64,000 nt of DNA from CAVSQX01 sp963730225 (GTDB taxonomy: Bacteria > Planctomycetota > Phycisphaerae > Tepidisphaerales > Tepidisphaeraceae), in NCBI GenBank assembly GCA_963730225.1, contig CAVSQX010000001.1, positions 1,426,001-1,490,000 of the forward strand, written 5' to 3'. A program made the translations under genes and the position numbers. Numbering within the stretch: the first letter of the stretch is position 1; every line of letters begins with the position of its first letter. Shown here in pieces: positions 55,639 through 64,000 of the stretch. The notes under the pieces are model-generated. The model was not told the DNA's origin. It made no database searches and saw nothing but the letters and a program-made list of their open reading frames with translations.

Positions 55639-57366
55639 ATGAAATGGACGGTTGGAGCGAAAATCGGAACGGGATTTGGGCTGGCGCTGGCGATCCTGGC
55701 GATCATCGCGGTGGTTGCGTACCGCAGCACCAACAAACTGATTGATTCGGCTGATTGGGTGGCTCATACGCATCAGGTGCTCGAATCGCTGGGCGGGGTG
55801 ATCCAGGCGTTCACCGATGCGGAAACCGGCCAGCGCGGGTTCATCATCACCGGACAGGAGCAATATCTGGAGCCGTACAACTCTGGAATTGCGGTCGTCG
55901 ATCAACACGTCGCGCAGCTGCGAAATCTAACCGTCGACAGTCCCATCCAGCAGCAACGGCTCGATGTTCTGGAGCCACTGGTCAAGCAGCGTTTGGCTCT
56001 GCTCAAGGAAGGGATCGACATTCAAAAGGACAAAGGCTCGCAAGCCGCTCATGAGTGGGTGCAAAGCGGCAAGGGGAAAGAAGAGATGGACCAAATCCGA
56101 AGCATCATCGGGGCGATGCGGGAGGAGGAACTTTCGCTGCTGAAACAGCGTGATAACGAAGCCCAGGTACGGGCGGAGAGCACCAGGCTTGTGATCGTGC
56201 TGGGAACGATCTGCGCGCTGGTGATTCTGTCCTCGGTTGGTTTTTTCGTCACGCGGAACATCTCCGGGCCGCTGCGGGAAATCACCAACACGGCCGGGCG
56301 AATCGCCTCGGGAGACCTGGAAGTCAGCATTGCCACGAGGAACCGGCAGGATGAAGTCGGCGTTTTGGCGCAAACGTTCACGCACATGATTGGTTCGCTG
56401 CGCGCGATGGCGGATGTGGCGCGCAACATCGCCGACGGCGATCTGCGGACGCGCATCAAACCGCAGTCCGACAAGGATATTCTGGGCAACACGTTGGCAT
56501 TGATGGTGGAGAATCTTCGTCGGTTGACGGGGCAGATTGCTGAAGGGGTGAATGTGCTGAGCACGTCAGCCAACCAGATTTCGACATCGACGACGCAATT
56601 GGCCGCGGGAGCAAGCGAGACGGCCAGCGCGGTGACCGAGACGACGACCACGGTTGAGGAGGTTCGCCAGACCGCTCAGGTCGCAAGCGAGAAATCCAGG
56701 CACGTTTCGGAAAGCGCGCAGAAAGTTGCGTTGACGGCGCAGGCGGGCCAGGAGGCGACGCAGGGAACGATTGGGGAGATGGAACGCATCCGCAAGCAGA
56801 TGGTTTCGGTAGCCGACAGCATGGTACGGCTGAGCGAACAGAGTCAATCGGTCGGACAGATCATCGCCAGCGTGGATGACTTGTCGGCGCAGTCGAATCT
56901 GCTGGCGGTCAACGCGGCGATCGAAGCGGCCAAGGCCGGGGAACACGGGAAGGGATTTGCCGTCGTCGCCCAGGAAATCCGCAGTCTTTCCGAACAATCC
57001 AAGCAGGCGACGAACCAGGTGCGCGGCATTCTCAGCGACATTCAAAAAGCAACCAGCGCGGCGGTGATGGCCAGCGAACAGGGAACCAAGGCGGTGGAAG
57101 CGGGCGTGAAACAATCGGGGCACGCGGGCCAGTCGATTCAGACGCTGTCCAGCAGCGTGAGCGAAGCGGCGCAGGCGGCCACGCAGATCGCGGCCTCGAG
57201 CCAGCAGCAACTGGTGGGCGTGGACCAGGTGGCGACGGCGATGGAAAACATCAAGCAGGCCAGCTCGCAAAACGTCGCCAGCGCCAAACAACTGGAATCG
57301 GCGGCGCAGAATCTGAAGGAATTGGGGCAGAAATTGAGCCATCTGGTCGCGCAATACAAGGTGTAG
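55639..57366 (+). CDS. Methyl-accepting chemotaxis protein with CHASE3 and two HAMP segments (copy 2)
   Basis: A 575-residue receptor whose first ~200 residues and signalling domain are almost identical to copy 1. The difference is the cytoplasmic linker: SGPLREITNTAGRIASGDLEVSIATRNRQDEVGVLAQTF is followed by a second HAMP-like unit, ADVARNIADGDLRTRIKPQSDKDILGNTLALMVENLRR. The junction shows that copy 1 can be derived by deleting this unit. The start has GAGGAACGCTC as in copy 1, so the ribosome sites were duplicated too. The next gene (CheA) begins 9 bp after the stop. Confidence 0.92.
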   Translation: MKWTVGAKIGTGFGLALAILAIIAVVAYRSTNKLIDSADWVAHTHQVLESLGGVIQAFTDAETGQRGFIITGQEQYLEPYNSGIAVVDQHVAQLRNLTVDSPIQQQRLDVLEPLVKQRLALLKEGIDIQKDKGSQAAHEWVQSGKGKEEMDQIRSIIGAMREEELSLLKQRDNEAQVRAESTRLVIVLGTICALVILSSVGFFVTRNISGPLREITNTAGRIASGDLEVSIATRNRQDEVGVLAQTFTHMIGSLRAMADVARNIADGDLRTRIKPQSDKDILGNTLALMVENLRRLTGQIAEGVNVLSTSANQISTSTTQLAAGASETASAVTETTTTVEEVRQTAQVASEKSRHVSESAQKVALTAQAGQEATQGTIGEMERIRKQMVSVADSMVRLSEQSQSVGQIIASVDDLSAQSNLLAVNAAIEAAKAGEHGKGFAVVAQEIRSLSEQSKQATNQVRGILSDIQKATSAAVMASEQGTKAVEAGVKQSGHAGQSIQTLSSSVSEAAQAATQIAASSQQQLVGVDQVATAMENIKQASSQNVASAKQLESAAQNLKELGQKLSHLVAQYKV

Positions 57367-57374
57367 CCACGGCA

Positions 57375-59651
57375 ATGGTGACGCAGGACGAAGAATTCAT
57401 TCGCAAGCTCCAGGCGACTTTCAAAGTCGAAGCGGAAGAGCATTTTCAAAACATCTCGTCGGGGCTGCTGGAATTGGAGAAAGCGCCCGCTGGGGTGTCG
57501 GCGGCGACGGTGATCGAGACGATCTTCCGTGAAGCGCACAGCCTCAAGGGGGCGGCCCGCGCGGTCGATCGCCGAGACATCGAAGCGACGTGCCAGGCGA
57601 TGGAAAGCGTCTTCGCCCTGTGGAAACGCCAGCCGAGCGCTCGCTCGGCCGGGGCGTTTGACACGTTGCACCGGGCTCTGGATGGAATTCGCGCGCTGCT
57701 GGATAAGCCCGGGCAATCGAACACGGAACCTCAAATCGAACAAGCGGTGGCGGCGCTGAACGAGCTTGTGTCGACGACGCCGGCGGAGTCGACGCCGATC
57801 ACGGTTGCACCACTGGCGCCGCGACCGGTCAGTTCCGCAGCCGAGCCGGACGCCGGCGCCGCCGCCGGGCAGACGGTGCGGATCCCGATCGCCAAGCTGG
57901 ATGCCACGCTGGTGCAGGCGGAGGACATGTTGGCGCTCAAAGCGATGGCGAATCAGCGGGCCAGCGATCTGCGTCAATTGACGATGCAATTCGAGCATTG
58001 GCACAAAACGTGGGGCAGAATATCCGCCGAGGCCCGCGCCGTGCGGCAGGCGTCGGAGCGAGCCGGAAAAAATGGAACCGGCGGACCAGGCATCGCCGTC
58101 TCGCCGGATTTGTCGGGCTTCCGCGAGTGGAACAGCGAATACATCCGCTCGTTGGAAAACAAGCTGGGCACGCTGACGGCCCAGGCCGATCAGGATCGCC
58201 AAGGCGTCGCCAAGCGCGTCGACGAGGTGCTGGAAGACTGCAAAAAACTGTTGATGCTGCCATTCTCGACGCTGTCGGCGATGTTCCCCAAGCCGGTGCG
58301 CGATCTGTGCCGCGAACAGGACAAGCAGGCCGAAGTCGTTGTCAAAGGAGCCGAGGTTGAAATCGACAAGAGGATTCTGGAGGAGATAAAAGACGCGCTC
58401 ATTCACGTGCTTCGCAATTGCGTCGATCACGGGATCGAATCGCCGCAGCAGCGCCGGCAGCACGGCAAGGTGGAGCGGGCGACGATCACGGTGGCCGTAT
58501 CGCAATTGGACGGCAATAAAGTCGAGCTGGTGGTGTGCGACGACGGCGCGGGCGTGGATGTGGCGCGGGTGAAAGCCGCCGCGGTACGGCACGGGCTGCT
58601 ATCGCAGGCGGAAGCGGCGGCACTGAGCGATGCCGATGCGCTGTCGCTGGTTTTTCATTCTGAGATCTCCACCAGCCCCGTCGTCACAGCCATCTCCGGC
58701 CGAGGGCTGGGCATGGCGATCGTCCGCGCCAAAGTCGAAAAACTGGGCGGAGCGGTTTCGATCCAGAGCAAGCCCAACGCCGGTGTGACGTTGCGGATGG
58801 TTCTGCCGCTAACGTTGGCCACGTTTCGCGGGGTTTTCGTCTCATGCGCCGGCCGCGTCTTCGTGCTGCCGATGACCAACGTCGAACGGGTGGTGCGTGT
58901 CAAGCCAGCGGATATTCGCACCGTCGAAAACCGCCAGACCATTTCGCTTTTGGGGCGAGCGGTTTCGCTGGCACGGCTCGATGCGGTCCTGGAACTGCCC
59001 GCAAAAATCACAGGCCGCGACGACGCTGCGCCGGTGTCGATCGTGGTGCTGCATTTTGGCGAGCAGCGCGTGGCGTTTGCCGTGGATGAGGTGCTGCATG
59101 AAGAGGAAGTGCTGGTCAAGCCGTTCCAAAAACCGCTGGCGCGGTTGCGGAATATCTCCGGGGCGACGGTGCTGGGCTCGGGAAAAACCGTGCCGATTCT
59201 CAATGCCGCGGATTTGATCAAATCCGCGCGGAAGCAGGGAGCCGCGCCGAGCCTGGCCGTCGCCGCGACGATGCCAACGGCGCAGGCCAGAAAAAAAATT
59301 CTGGTCGTGGAAGATTCCATCACGTCGCGAATGTTGCTCAAGGGAATTCTGGAATCGGCGGGGTTCCAGGTGAAAACGGCGGTCGACGGCGTCGATGCGT
59401 TCACGTCGCTGCGGGAGGATTCCTTCGATCTGGTCGTGTCGGACGTGGAGATGCCGCGCATGAACGGCTTCGATTTGACCGCGCGAATCCGCTCCGACAA
59501 GCGCCTGGCCGAGCTGCCGGTAATTCTGGTGACGGCGCTGGAATCGGCCCAGGAGCGCGAGCACGGCATCGATGCGGGGGCCAATGCGTACATCATCAAG
59601 AGCAGCTTCGATCAGAGCAACCTGCTGGAAGCCGTGCGACGATTGCTGTGA
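57375..59651 (+). CDS. cheA: Hybrid CheA histidine kinase with C-terminal receiver domain (WspE-like)
   Basis: A 758-residue kinase: Hpt domain (REAHSLKGAARAV with His55), Ala/Pro linker, dimerisation helices, HATPase (LIHVLRNCVDHGIESP, VCDDGAGVD, GRGLGMAIVRAKVEKLGG), CheW-like regulatory domain (MTNVERVVRVKPADIRTVENRQT), and a receiver domain from about 637 (KILVVEDSITSRMLLKGILESAGF; phospho-acceptor Asp690 in VVSDVEMPRMNGF). The CheA-REC architecture is that of WspE and other non-motility systems. It takes input from the two MCPs through the CheW proteins. Confidence 0.94.
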   Translation: MVTQDEEFIRKLQATFKVEAEEHFQNISSGLLELEKAPAGVSAATVIETIFREAHSLKGAARAVDRRDIEATCQAMESVFALWKRQPSARSAGAFDTLHRALDGIRALLDKPGQSNTEPQIEQAVAALNELVSTTPAESTPITVAPLAPRPVSSAAEPDAGAAAGQTVRIPIAKLDATLVQAEDMLALKAMANQRASDLRQLTMQFEHWHKTWGRISAEARAVRQASERAGKNGTGGPGIAVSPDLSGFREWNSEYIRSLENKLGTLTAQADQDRQGVAKRVDEVLEDCKKLLMLPFSTLSAMFPKPVRDLCREQDKQAEVVVKGAEVEIDKRILEEIKDALIHVLRNCVDHGIESPQQRRQHGKVERATITVAVSQLDGNKVELVVCDDGAGVDVARVKAAAVRHGLLSQAEAAALSDADALSLVFHSEISTSPVVTAISGRGLGMAIVRAKVEKLGGAVSIQSKPNAGVTLRMVLPLTLATFRGVFVSCAGRVFVLPMTNVERVVRVKPADIRTVENRQTISLLGRAVSLARLDAVLELPAKITGRDDAAPVSIVVLHFGEQRVAFAVDEVLHEEEVLVKPFQKPLARLRNISGATVLGSGKTVPILNAADLIKSARKQGAAPSLAVAATMPTAQARKKILVVEDSITSRMLLKGILESAGFQVKTAVDGVDAFTSLREDSFDLVVSDVEMPRMNGFDLTARIRSDKRLAELPVILVTALESAQEREHGIDAGANAYIIKSSFDQSNLLEAVRRLL

Positions 59652-59661
59652 GCAGCCGAGC

Positions 59662-60744
59662 ATGAAGATTCAACGCAAGATCAAAGTGCTGGTGGTCGAG
59701 GACGCAAAAACCGTGCAGTTACTGTTGTTGCACATTCTCAATTCCGACCCGCAGATTCATCCGATCGGCGCGGCCAACAACGGCAGGGAAGCGCTGAAGC
59801 TGGCGGCGGAGGAATGTCCCGATGTGATTCTGATGGACGTGGAAATGCCGGAGATGGACGGATTCGAGGCGACACGCCGAATCATGGAAACCAATCCAGC
59901 GCCGATCATCATCTGCACGGGCAGCAGCAATCCGGCCGAGTCGTTGTCGAGCTTCCGTCTGCTGGAGGCGGGGGCGGTGGCGTGCGTTGAAAAACCTCGG
60001 GGCAAGGATCACAAGGATTACGAGACGATGGCCGCAAATCTGCTCCAGACGGTGAAGCTGATGTCGGAAGTGAAAGTGGTTCGGCGATGGCCGCGGCATC
60101 GTCTGGGCGGCGGACGCTCTGCGGTCGCCAAGGCCGCCGGGCCATCGACCGGCCGAATTCAGCTCATCGGCATCGGCGCTTCCACCGGCGGTCCGCCGGT
60201 GCTGCAATCGATTCTGTCGGCGCTGCCGAAAGATTTTCCGGCGTCCATTCTCATCGTCCAACACATCACGCCCGGGTTTCTGCCGGGCCTGGTGGAGTGG
60301 CTGAACCAGACCACGGGGTTCAAGGTTCACATCGCCGCGCACGGAACCTGGCCGATGCCCGGTCACGCCTACCTGGCGCCGAATGAATTCCACATGAGCG
60401 TCGCCGGCAACGGGTGCATCGCCTTGAGCAAAGAAGAAGCTCGCAACGGGCTAAGACTGTCGGTGGATCATCTCTTCGTCTCGCTGGCCGGCGCATGCGG
60501 AGCAAACGCGGTGGGCGTTTTGCTGACCGGAATGGGCCGGGACGGAGCGGAGGGTTTGAAGCGGATGAAAGAGCGCGGCGCCGCCACCATCGCGCAGGAC
60601 GAGCAAACCTGCATCATCTTCGGCATGCCCGGCGCGGCCGTCGAACTGGGCGCGGCCGTTCATGTTTTGCCAGCCGATGCGATCGCCCCGGCGTTGGTCG
60701 CCGCGGTGAATCATAAGCCGATTTCTGCTGGAGGTGCGTCATGA
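59662..60744 (+). CDS. cheB: CheB receptor methylesterase (WspF-like)
   Basis: A 360-residue response regulator-methylesterase. The receiver has acceptor Asp59 (VILMDVEMPEMDGF). The catalytic domain shows Ser174 (IGASTGGPP), His201 (VQHITPGF) and Asp294 (LTGMGRDGAEGL). The start at 59662 is ten bp after the CheA stop and gives a normal receiver N-terminus. It removes methyl groups added by the CheR-TPR protein, providing adaptation. It overlaps the next gene by 4 bp. Confidence 0.94.
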   Translation: MKIQRKIKVLVVEDAKTVQLLLLHILNSDPQIHPIGAANNGREALKLAAEECPDVILMDVEMPEMDGFEATRRIMETNPAPIIICTGSSNPAESLSSFRLLEAGAVACVEKPRGKDHKDYETMAANLLQTVKLMSEVKVVRRWPRHRLGGGRSAVAKAAGPSTGRIQLIGIGASTGGPPVLQSILSALPKDFPASILIVQHITPGFLPGLVEWLNQTTGFKVHIAAHGTWPMPGHAYLAPNEFHMSVAGNGCIALSKEEARNGLRLSVDHLFVSLAGACGANAVGVLLTGMGRDGAEGLKRMKERGAATIAQDEQTCIIFGMPGAAVELGAAVHVLPADAIAPALVAAVNHKPISAGGAS

Positions 60745-62018
60745 GTGACGTGCGCATCCTGATCGCCGAAGACAGTCCCACGCAGGCGCAGCGGCTGGCG
60801 CACACGCTGGAACAAAGCGGATATCAAGTTACCGCGACCGCCAACGGCCGGCGGGCGCTGGAATCAGCGCGCGGCGGCAAGCCCACGCTGGTCATCAGCG
60901 ATATCGTCATGCCGGAAATGGACGGCTATCAACTGTGCGAGCGGATCAAATCCGACCCGCAACTGAAAGATATTCCGGTGATTCTGGTAACTACGCTGGC
61001 CGATCCGCAGGATGTGATTCGGGCCCTGGAATGTCGCGCCGACAGTTTTGTCGTCAAGCCGTACGATGAACGCTACCTGCTTTCGCGCATCGGGTTCGTG
61101 TTGCGGAACAGTTCGATTCACCAGCGCGATCAGGCCGGGGCGGGCGTTGAAATTTTCTTCGATCAACAGCGGCATTTCATCACCGCCGACCGGCCACAGA
61201 TTCTCAATCTGCTGTTGTCGACGTATGACGCCGCGATCCAGCGCAATTTGGAACTGACTCGCGCCAAAGATGATCTGCGCTCGGCCAACGCCGCGCTGGA
61301 AGCGGCAAACAAGGAGTTGGAAGCGTTCAGCTATTCCGTTTCCCACGACTTGCGCGCACCACTGCGCTCGATCGACGGATTCAGCCAATGCCTTCTTGAA
61401 GATTATTCCGCCAAACTCGACGACAACGGTAAAGAGCTGCTTGAGCGTGTGCGGGCCGGTTGCCTGCGCATGGGCCAGCTCATCGATGATTTGTTAAATC
61501 TTTCCCGGCTTACCCGCGGCGATTTGCAGATTGAACAAGTCGATTTAACGGCCCTGGCCAAGCTCGTCTTTTCTGAATTGCGCCGCGGCAGCCCGGGCCG
61601 AGCCGTCGACTTTCGAGCCGCCCCGGGACTGACCGCGCCCTGCGACCAGCGGCTCATGCGAATCGTCCTGGAAAATCTGCTCGGTAATGCCTGGAAATTC
61701 ACATCCAAGCAGCCCGACGCCGTCATCGAATTCGCCCACGGCCAGCACGATGGACAATCGGTCTTCGTCCTGCGCGATAATGGGGCCGGCTTTGACATGA
61801 CGTTCGCGCAAAAGCTCTTCGGTGCTTTCCAGCGACTGCATTCCAGCCAGGAGTTTCCCGGCACGGGAATCGGGCTGGCGATCGTGCGGCGCATCATCAA
61901 CCGTCACGGCGGTCGAATCTGGGCCGAGGGCGCCGTGGGAAAAGGGGCAACGTTTTACCTGCTGTTGCCGGCCCGTAACGATTTCAACGCGGCATCGAGC
62001 ACGGCGTCGGAATTCTGA
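60741..62018 (+). CDS. Response regulator / histidine kinase hybrid (REC-HisKA-HATPase), Che-operon output
   Basis: A 425-residue protein starting with a receiver (ILIAEDSPTQAQRLAHTLEQSGY, acceptor Asp54 in VISDIVMPEMDGY), then a coiled linker, a HisKA domain with phospho-His202 (FSYSVSHDLRAPLRSIDGF, the phytochrome/CHASE-type H box) and a HATPase (LLGNAWKFTSKQ, NGAGFDM, FPGTGIGLAIVRRIINRHGG). It begins inside the CheB stop. In Wsp operons this position holds the diguanylate cyclase WspR. Here the receiver would accept phosphate from CheA and control a kinase, so the signal passes into another phosphorelay. It overlaps the convergent S41 gene by 64 bp. Confidence 0.9.
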   Translation: MSDVRILIAEDSPTQAQRLAHTLEQSGYQVTATANGRRALESARGGKPTLVISDIVMPEMDGYQLCERIKSDPQLKDIPVILVTTLADPQDVIRALECRADSFVVKPYDERYLLSRIGFVLRNSSIHQRDQAGAGVEIFFDQQRHFITADRPQILNLLLSTYDAAIQRNLELTRAKDDLRSANAALEAANKELEAFSYSVSHDLRAPLRSIDGFSQCLLEDYSAKLDDNGKELLERVRAGCLRMGQLIDDLLNLSRLTRGDLQIEQVDLTALAKLVFSELRRGSPGRAVDFRAAPGLTAPCDQRLMRIVLENLLGNAWKFTSKQPDAVIEFAHGQHDGQSVFVLRDNGAGFDMTFAQKLFGAFQRLHSSQEFPGTGIGLAIVRRIINRHGGRIWAEGAVGKGATFYLLLPARNDFNAASSTASEF

Positions 62019-63283
62019 AGATCGCGCAGATTTGTTTTAACGATAATGTCGGGCCGCACGCCACGCCCTTCCAGCGGCGTTCCGTCGGGCAGTTGATCTT
62101 CCCAGCTGGATAAATAGACAGTAACGCCGTTGCCCAATGAGTGCGGCATCGGCCGGCCGGAAGCGCCGAGAGTGATGTCGCCGATAAGCGTAGCCTTGGC
62201 GCCGTATTTCATCATGAGCACAAATGACTCGGCGCTGCTGACGACCTTCGGCCCGATCAGCACCACGACTGGCTTGTCATAGCGCGGTGCATCCTTTCGC
62301 GGTTCTACCGTCCGATCGAAAGGACCGGTCCATTCCCCGGCTTCCCGCACACGATCCTTTGAATACACGGTGGATTTTTCGACGAACCGCCCGGCCACCT
62401 GCCGCGCAGCGTACTCATCGCCGCCGCCGTTGATGCGCGTATCGACGATGAGTGCCTTGGTATCCTTCATCTCATCCAGCGCGGCATCGAAGGCATCCGC
62501 TTGCTCCTTGGTGCACTGCGAAAACAGGATGTATCCGATGCCGTCGTCAAAGCGGCCGGTGATGACGCCGCTGGACGATTCGCTCCAGCCGGGCACGGCC
62601 TGAGCCAACGTCTGAATATTAATGTTTGGCGGTGATGAATTGGTGAAAGTGCCGATGCGAACATCGCCCGCTTCGACGGTGACGTGCAGATCCTCCGCCG
62701 GCCGGAGCAAGTGAGCCGTCAACCGGGCGAATTCGTTGGCACTGCTCGCGGTCTCAAACGTGGCCAGGTGAAGCGCGATCTCTTTGAGCCAATCGATCTT
62801 CCTCCGATCGCGGTAGGAATAGTCCTGGTCGATCGCCTGTGTCAGCGCTGCCAGCGCCGACTTGTTCTGCTCGGGCGTCACGTCCGGCGGCGCGGGCCCG
62901 ACGCCAGCCGGGCGGGTCCAGAACTCAACCGGATACCATTCCGCGGGCTGACCGTTCTTACTGCTGAAGCCTTTGAACGTGTCGCTGTTGATGCTGAACC
63001 AGTAGTGATGTTCGGGTTTGAGCGCAACGGGCATGACAAAAGTCTTGTCGTCGAGCCATTTCGGGTCGCCCGTGACGTCGGGAAAACTGTCGCCCCCGCC
63101 GACAACGGAACGTCCGCGCGCGTTCATCGGCTGGTCGAACTCGATGCGAATCTCTTGTACGTCGGCAGCCATGTCCATCTGACCGTTATCCGGCCAGGTC
63201 ATCATGACCGTAGGGGTCGCCGCATTTGAGAACTGGGTGGCTGCGAGAAACAGCGCCAGGACGAAGGGAATTTGGCGCGTCAT
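61955..63283 (-). CDS. Secreted S41 family peptidase-like protein
   Basis: A 442-residue protein with a signal peptide (residues 1-21, ...FSNA). The N-terminal ~110 residues form an Ig-like domain (VMMTWPDNGQMDMAADVQEIRIEFDQPMN). The C-terminal S41/tail-specific-protease core has GYILFSQC, KALIVDTRINGGGDEYAARQVAGRF and the catalytic VSSAESFVLMMKYG (Ser followed by Glu-Ser), then LIGDITLGASGRPMP and RGVRPDIIV. It probably cleaves proteins or peptides in the periplasm. The ribosome site is GGGAGG. It is convergent with the Che operon. Confidence 0.85.
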   Translation of the reverse strand: MTRQIPFVLALFLAATQFSNAATPTVMMTWPDNGQMDMAADVQEIRIEFDQPMNARGRSVVGGGDSFPDVTGDPKWLDDKTFVMPVALKPEHHYWFSINSDTFKGFSSKNGQPAEWYPVEFWTRPAGVGPAPPDVTPEQNKSALAALTQAIDQDYSYRDRRKIDWLKEIALHLATFETASSANEFARLTAHLLRPAEDLHVTVEAGDVRIGTFTNSSPPNINIQTLAQAVPGWSESSSGVITGRFDDGIGYILFSQCTKEQADAFDAALDEMKDTKALIVDTRINGGGDEYAARQVAGRFVEKSTVYSKDRVREAGEWTGPFDRTVEPRKDAPRYDKPVVVLIGPKVVSSAESFVLMMKYGAKATLIGDITLGASGRPMPHSLGNGVTVYLSSWEDQLPDGTPLEGRGVRPDIIVKTNLRDLQNSDAVLDAALKSLRAGNSR

Positions 63284-63439
63284 AACAGAACCTCCCGCCC
63301 AGACTATTCATAGGCCGGGCAGATTATCAGTGTAAGCGAAAAAGTCGGAATCTGCGACAGCCCGATTCGACGGTGTGGGTGCGCCACAGGCAGGGTCCCG
63401 ATCAGCGCGAGAGATCTCTAATCAGGTCGCGGTAGGGGT

Positions 63440-64000
63440 TCATATCTTGAGGCTTGTGTCGGCCCAGGTTACGGCCTGGCGATAGATTTCGGAGGTTGAC
63501 TCAACGGGCAGCTTCAGTTGCGAGAGCACCGCCGTGAGGCGAGCGGGAATGCCGCGCTCAAACGCTTGCGCCAAACTAAGAGCGCGGGAGAATGTGTTGT
63601 TGGCACCAGTAAAGCGGCTGTCAGGTCGTGGGGAAGCGGAATTTGCATGACTACTTCGCTCAAAGGACGATCGGTCAAGGCATCTCAGCGCCGAGAACAG
63701 GCCAAGCAGGAACAGATCCAGCTCGCGCATGTTCAAGCCCAGCGCCTGCGCCAGGAGTTCACAAAATCGGGCGCGGACCAGAGCGGTGACCACGAGCTCG
63801 GTCGGCTTGTCCTCACCCAGGGCGGCCAGTGCAATCAACGACGCCCACCTTCGCAGGGGCTTTTCTCCCAGCAGGGTGAGCGCTTGTTTAATTGACGTGA
63901 TGTTGTGGCTCATTCCCATCGAGGATGAATTGAGATACCGCAGCAGCTTGGTCGAGAGCGAGATGTCGTGCTTTACGACGTCTTCCAGGCTATCAAAGTT
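63440..64000 (-). CDS. HDOD-domain signalling protein, C-terminal part, with two compensating frameshifts
   Basis: The gene enters from the right edge; the frame is open to base 64,000 (NFDSLEDVVKHDISLSTKLLRYLNSSSMGMSHNITSIKQALTLLG is a classic HDOD core). This family often joins an N-terminal EAL domain (c-di-GMP phosphodiesterase), which would lie outside the window. After LDLFLLGLFSAL the read frame gives CLDRSSFERSSHANSASP, but the next frame gives LTDRPLSEVVMQIPLPHDLTAALL, the expected family sequence. The read frame becomes right again at GANNTFSRALSLAQAFERG. An extra C near 63,681 and a missing G near 63,605 would explain both. Location beside a Wsp-like operon suggests a c-di-GMP link. 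Confidence 0.78.
   Translation of the reverse strand, partial: NFDSLEDVVKHDISLSTKLLRYLNSSSMGMSHNITSIKQALTLLGEKPLRRWASLIALAALGEDKPTELVVTALVRARFCELLAQALGLNMRELDLFLLGLFSALRCLDRSSFERSSHANSASPRPDSRFTGANNTFSRALSLAQAFERGIPARLTAVLSQLKLPVESTSEIYRQAVTWADTSLKI

Noticed and set aside
1..64000. CRISPR array
   Set aside because: No regularly spaced short repeats with unique spacers are present; the 11.2-11.6 kb repeats are too few and irregular, and repeats in 25-36 kb are coding modules.

Overview
The window looks like a chromosomal segment of a planctomycete, probably of the class Phycisphaerae. This is an inference from several markers: a giant repeat protein ending in a dockerin-like segment plus a PEP-CTERM tail; an N-terminal LENRRLF sorting motif; a prepilin-like H-X9-DG protein; a Tat-exported sulfatase; large extracellular carbohydrate enzymes; TGPRT-motif hypothetical proteins; and a complete TonB system. 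Coding density is high and GC-rich, so long antisense open frames are common and were ignored.

Layout. 1-10.3 kb: sugar and small-molecule metabolism (partial sulfatase, small membrane protein plus sodium:solute symporter, GH13 amylase-type enzyme, cyclic-nucleotide-domain/thioredoxin-reductase fusion, AraC regulator, two PhyH dioxygenases, MFS sugar porter). 10.4-12.4 kb: accessory patch with a frameshifted RelE/HigB-like toxin and its XRE antitoxin, a 60-bp direct repeat and two TGPRT-type hypothetical genes. 12.6-16.5 kb: an ArsR-led operon (ArsR, AHSA1/SRPBCC, DinB, two DUF899, DUF2182) whose promoter has a palindrome between -35 and -10. 17-39.3 kb: a pectin-utilisation locus (pectate lyase, two GH28 polygalacturonases, GH53 galactanase, pectin methylesterase, GH43, a giant PATR-repeat PEP-CTERM protein, a prepilin-like protein) with a divergent XylR-type regulator. 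39.7-44.9 kb: truncated serine recombinase, short inverted repeat, then a five-gene cluster (ACP, SDR, KAS III, GNAT, polysaccharide deacetylase) ending at tRNA-Pro(GGG). 45-51.4 kb: GT87-type glycosyltransferase and a TonB uptake operon (His/Asp-rich secreted protein, receptor, TonB, ExbB, ExbD, coiled-coil protein). 51.5-62 kb: a Wsp-like chemosensory operon (CheW, CheR-TPR, CheW, two tandem MCPs, CheA-REC, CheB, REC-histidine kinase). 62-64 kb: S41 peptidase and the end of an HDOD protein.

How the parts fit. The pectin locus could supply extracellular pectate cleavage (PL1, GH28), demethylation (CE8) and side-chain removal (GH53, GH43), with surface retention through dockerin/PEP-CTERM/LENRRLF signals and control by the XylR-type regulator. 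The TonB operon provides an energised outer-membrane transporter. The Che operon probably controls a non-flagellar output, since its last gene is a histidine kinase rather than a motility gene.

Caution. Six reading-frame breaks can be inferred from protein homology (near 10,800; 29,430; 32,705; 50,863; 63,605; 63,681). Most fall in short homopolymers or GC repeats, which suggests sequencing or assembly indels as much as real gene decay.
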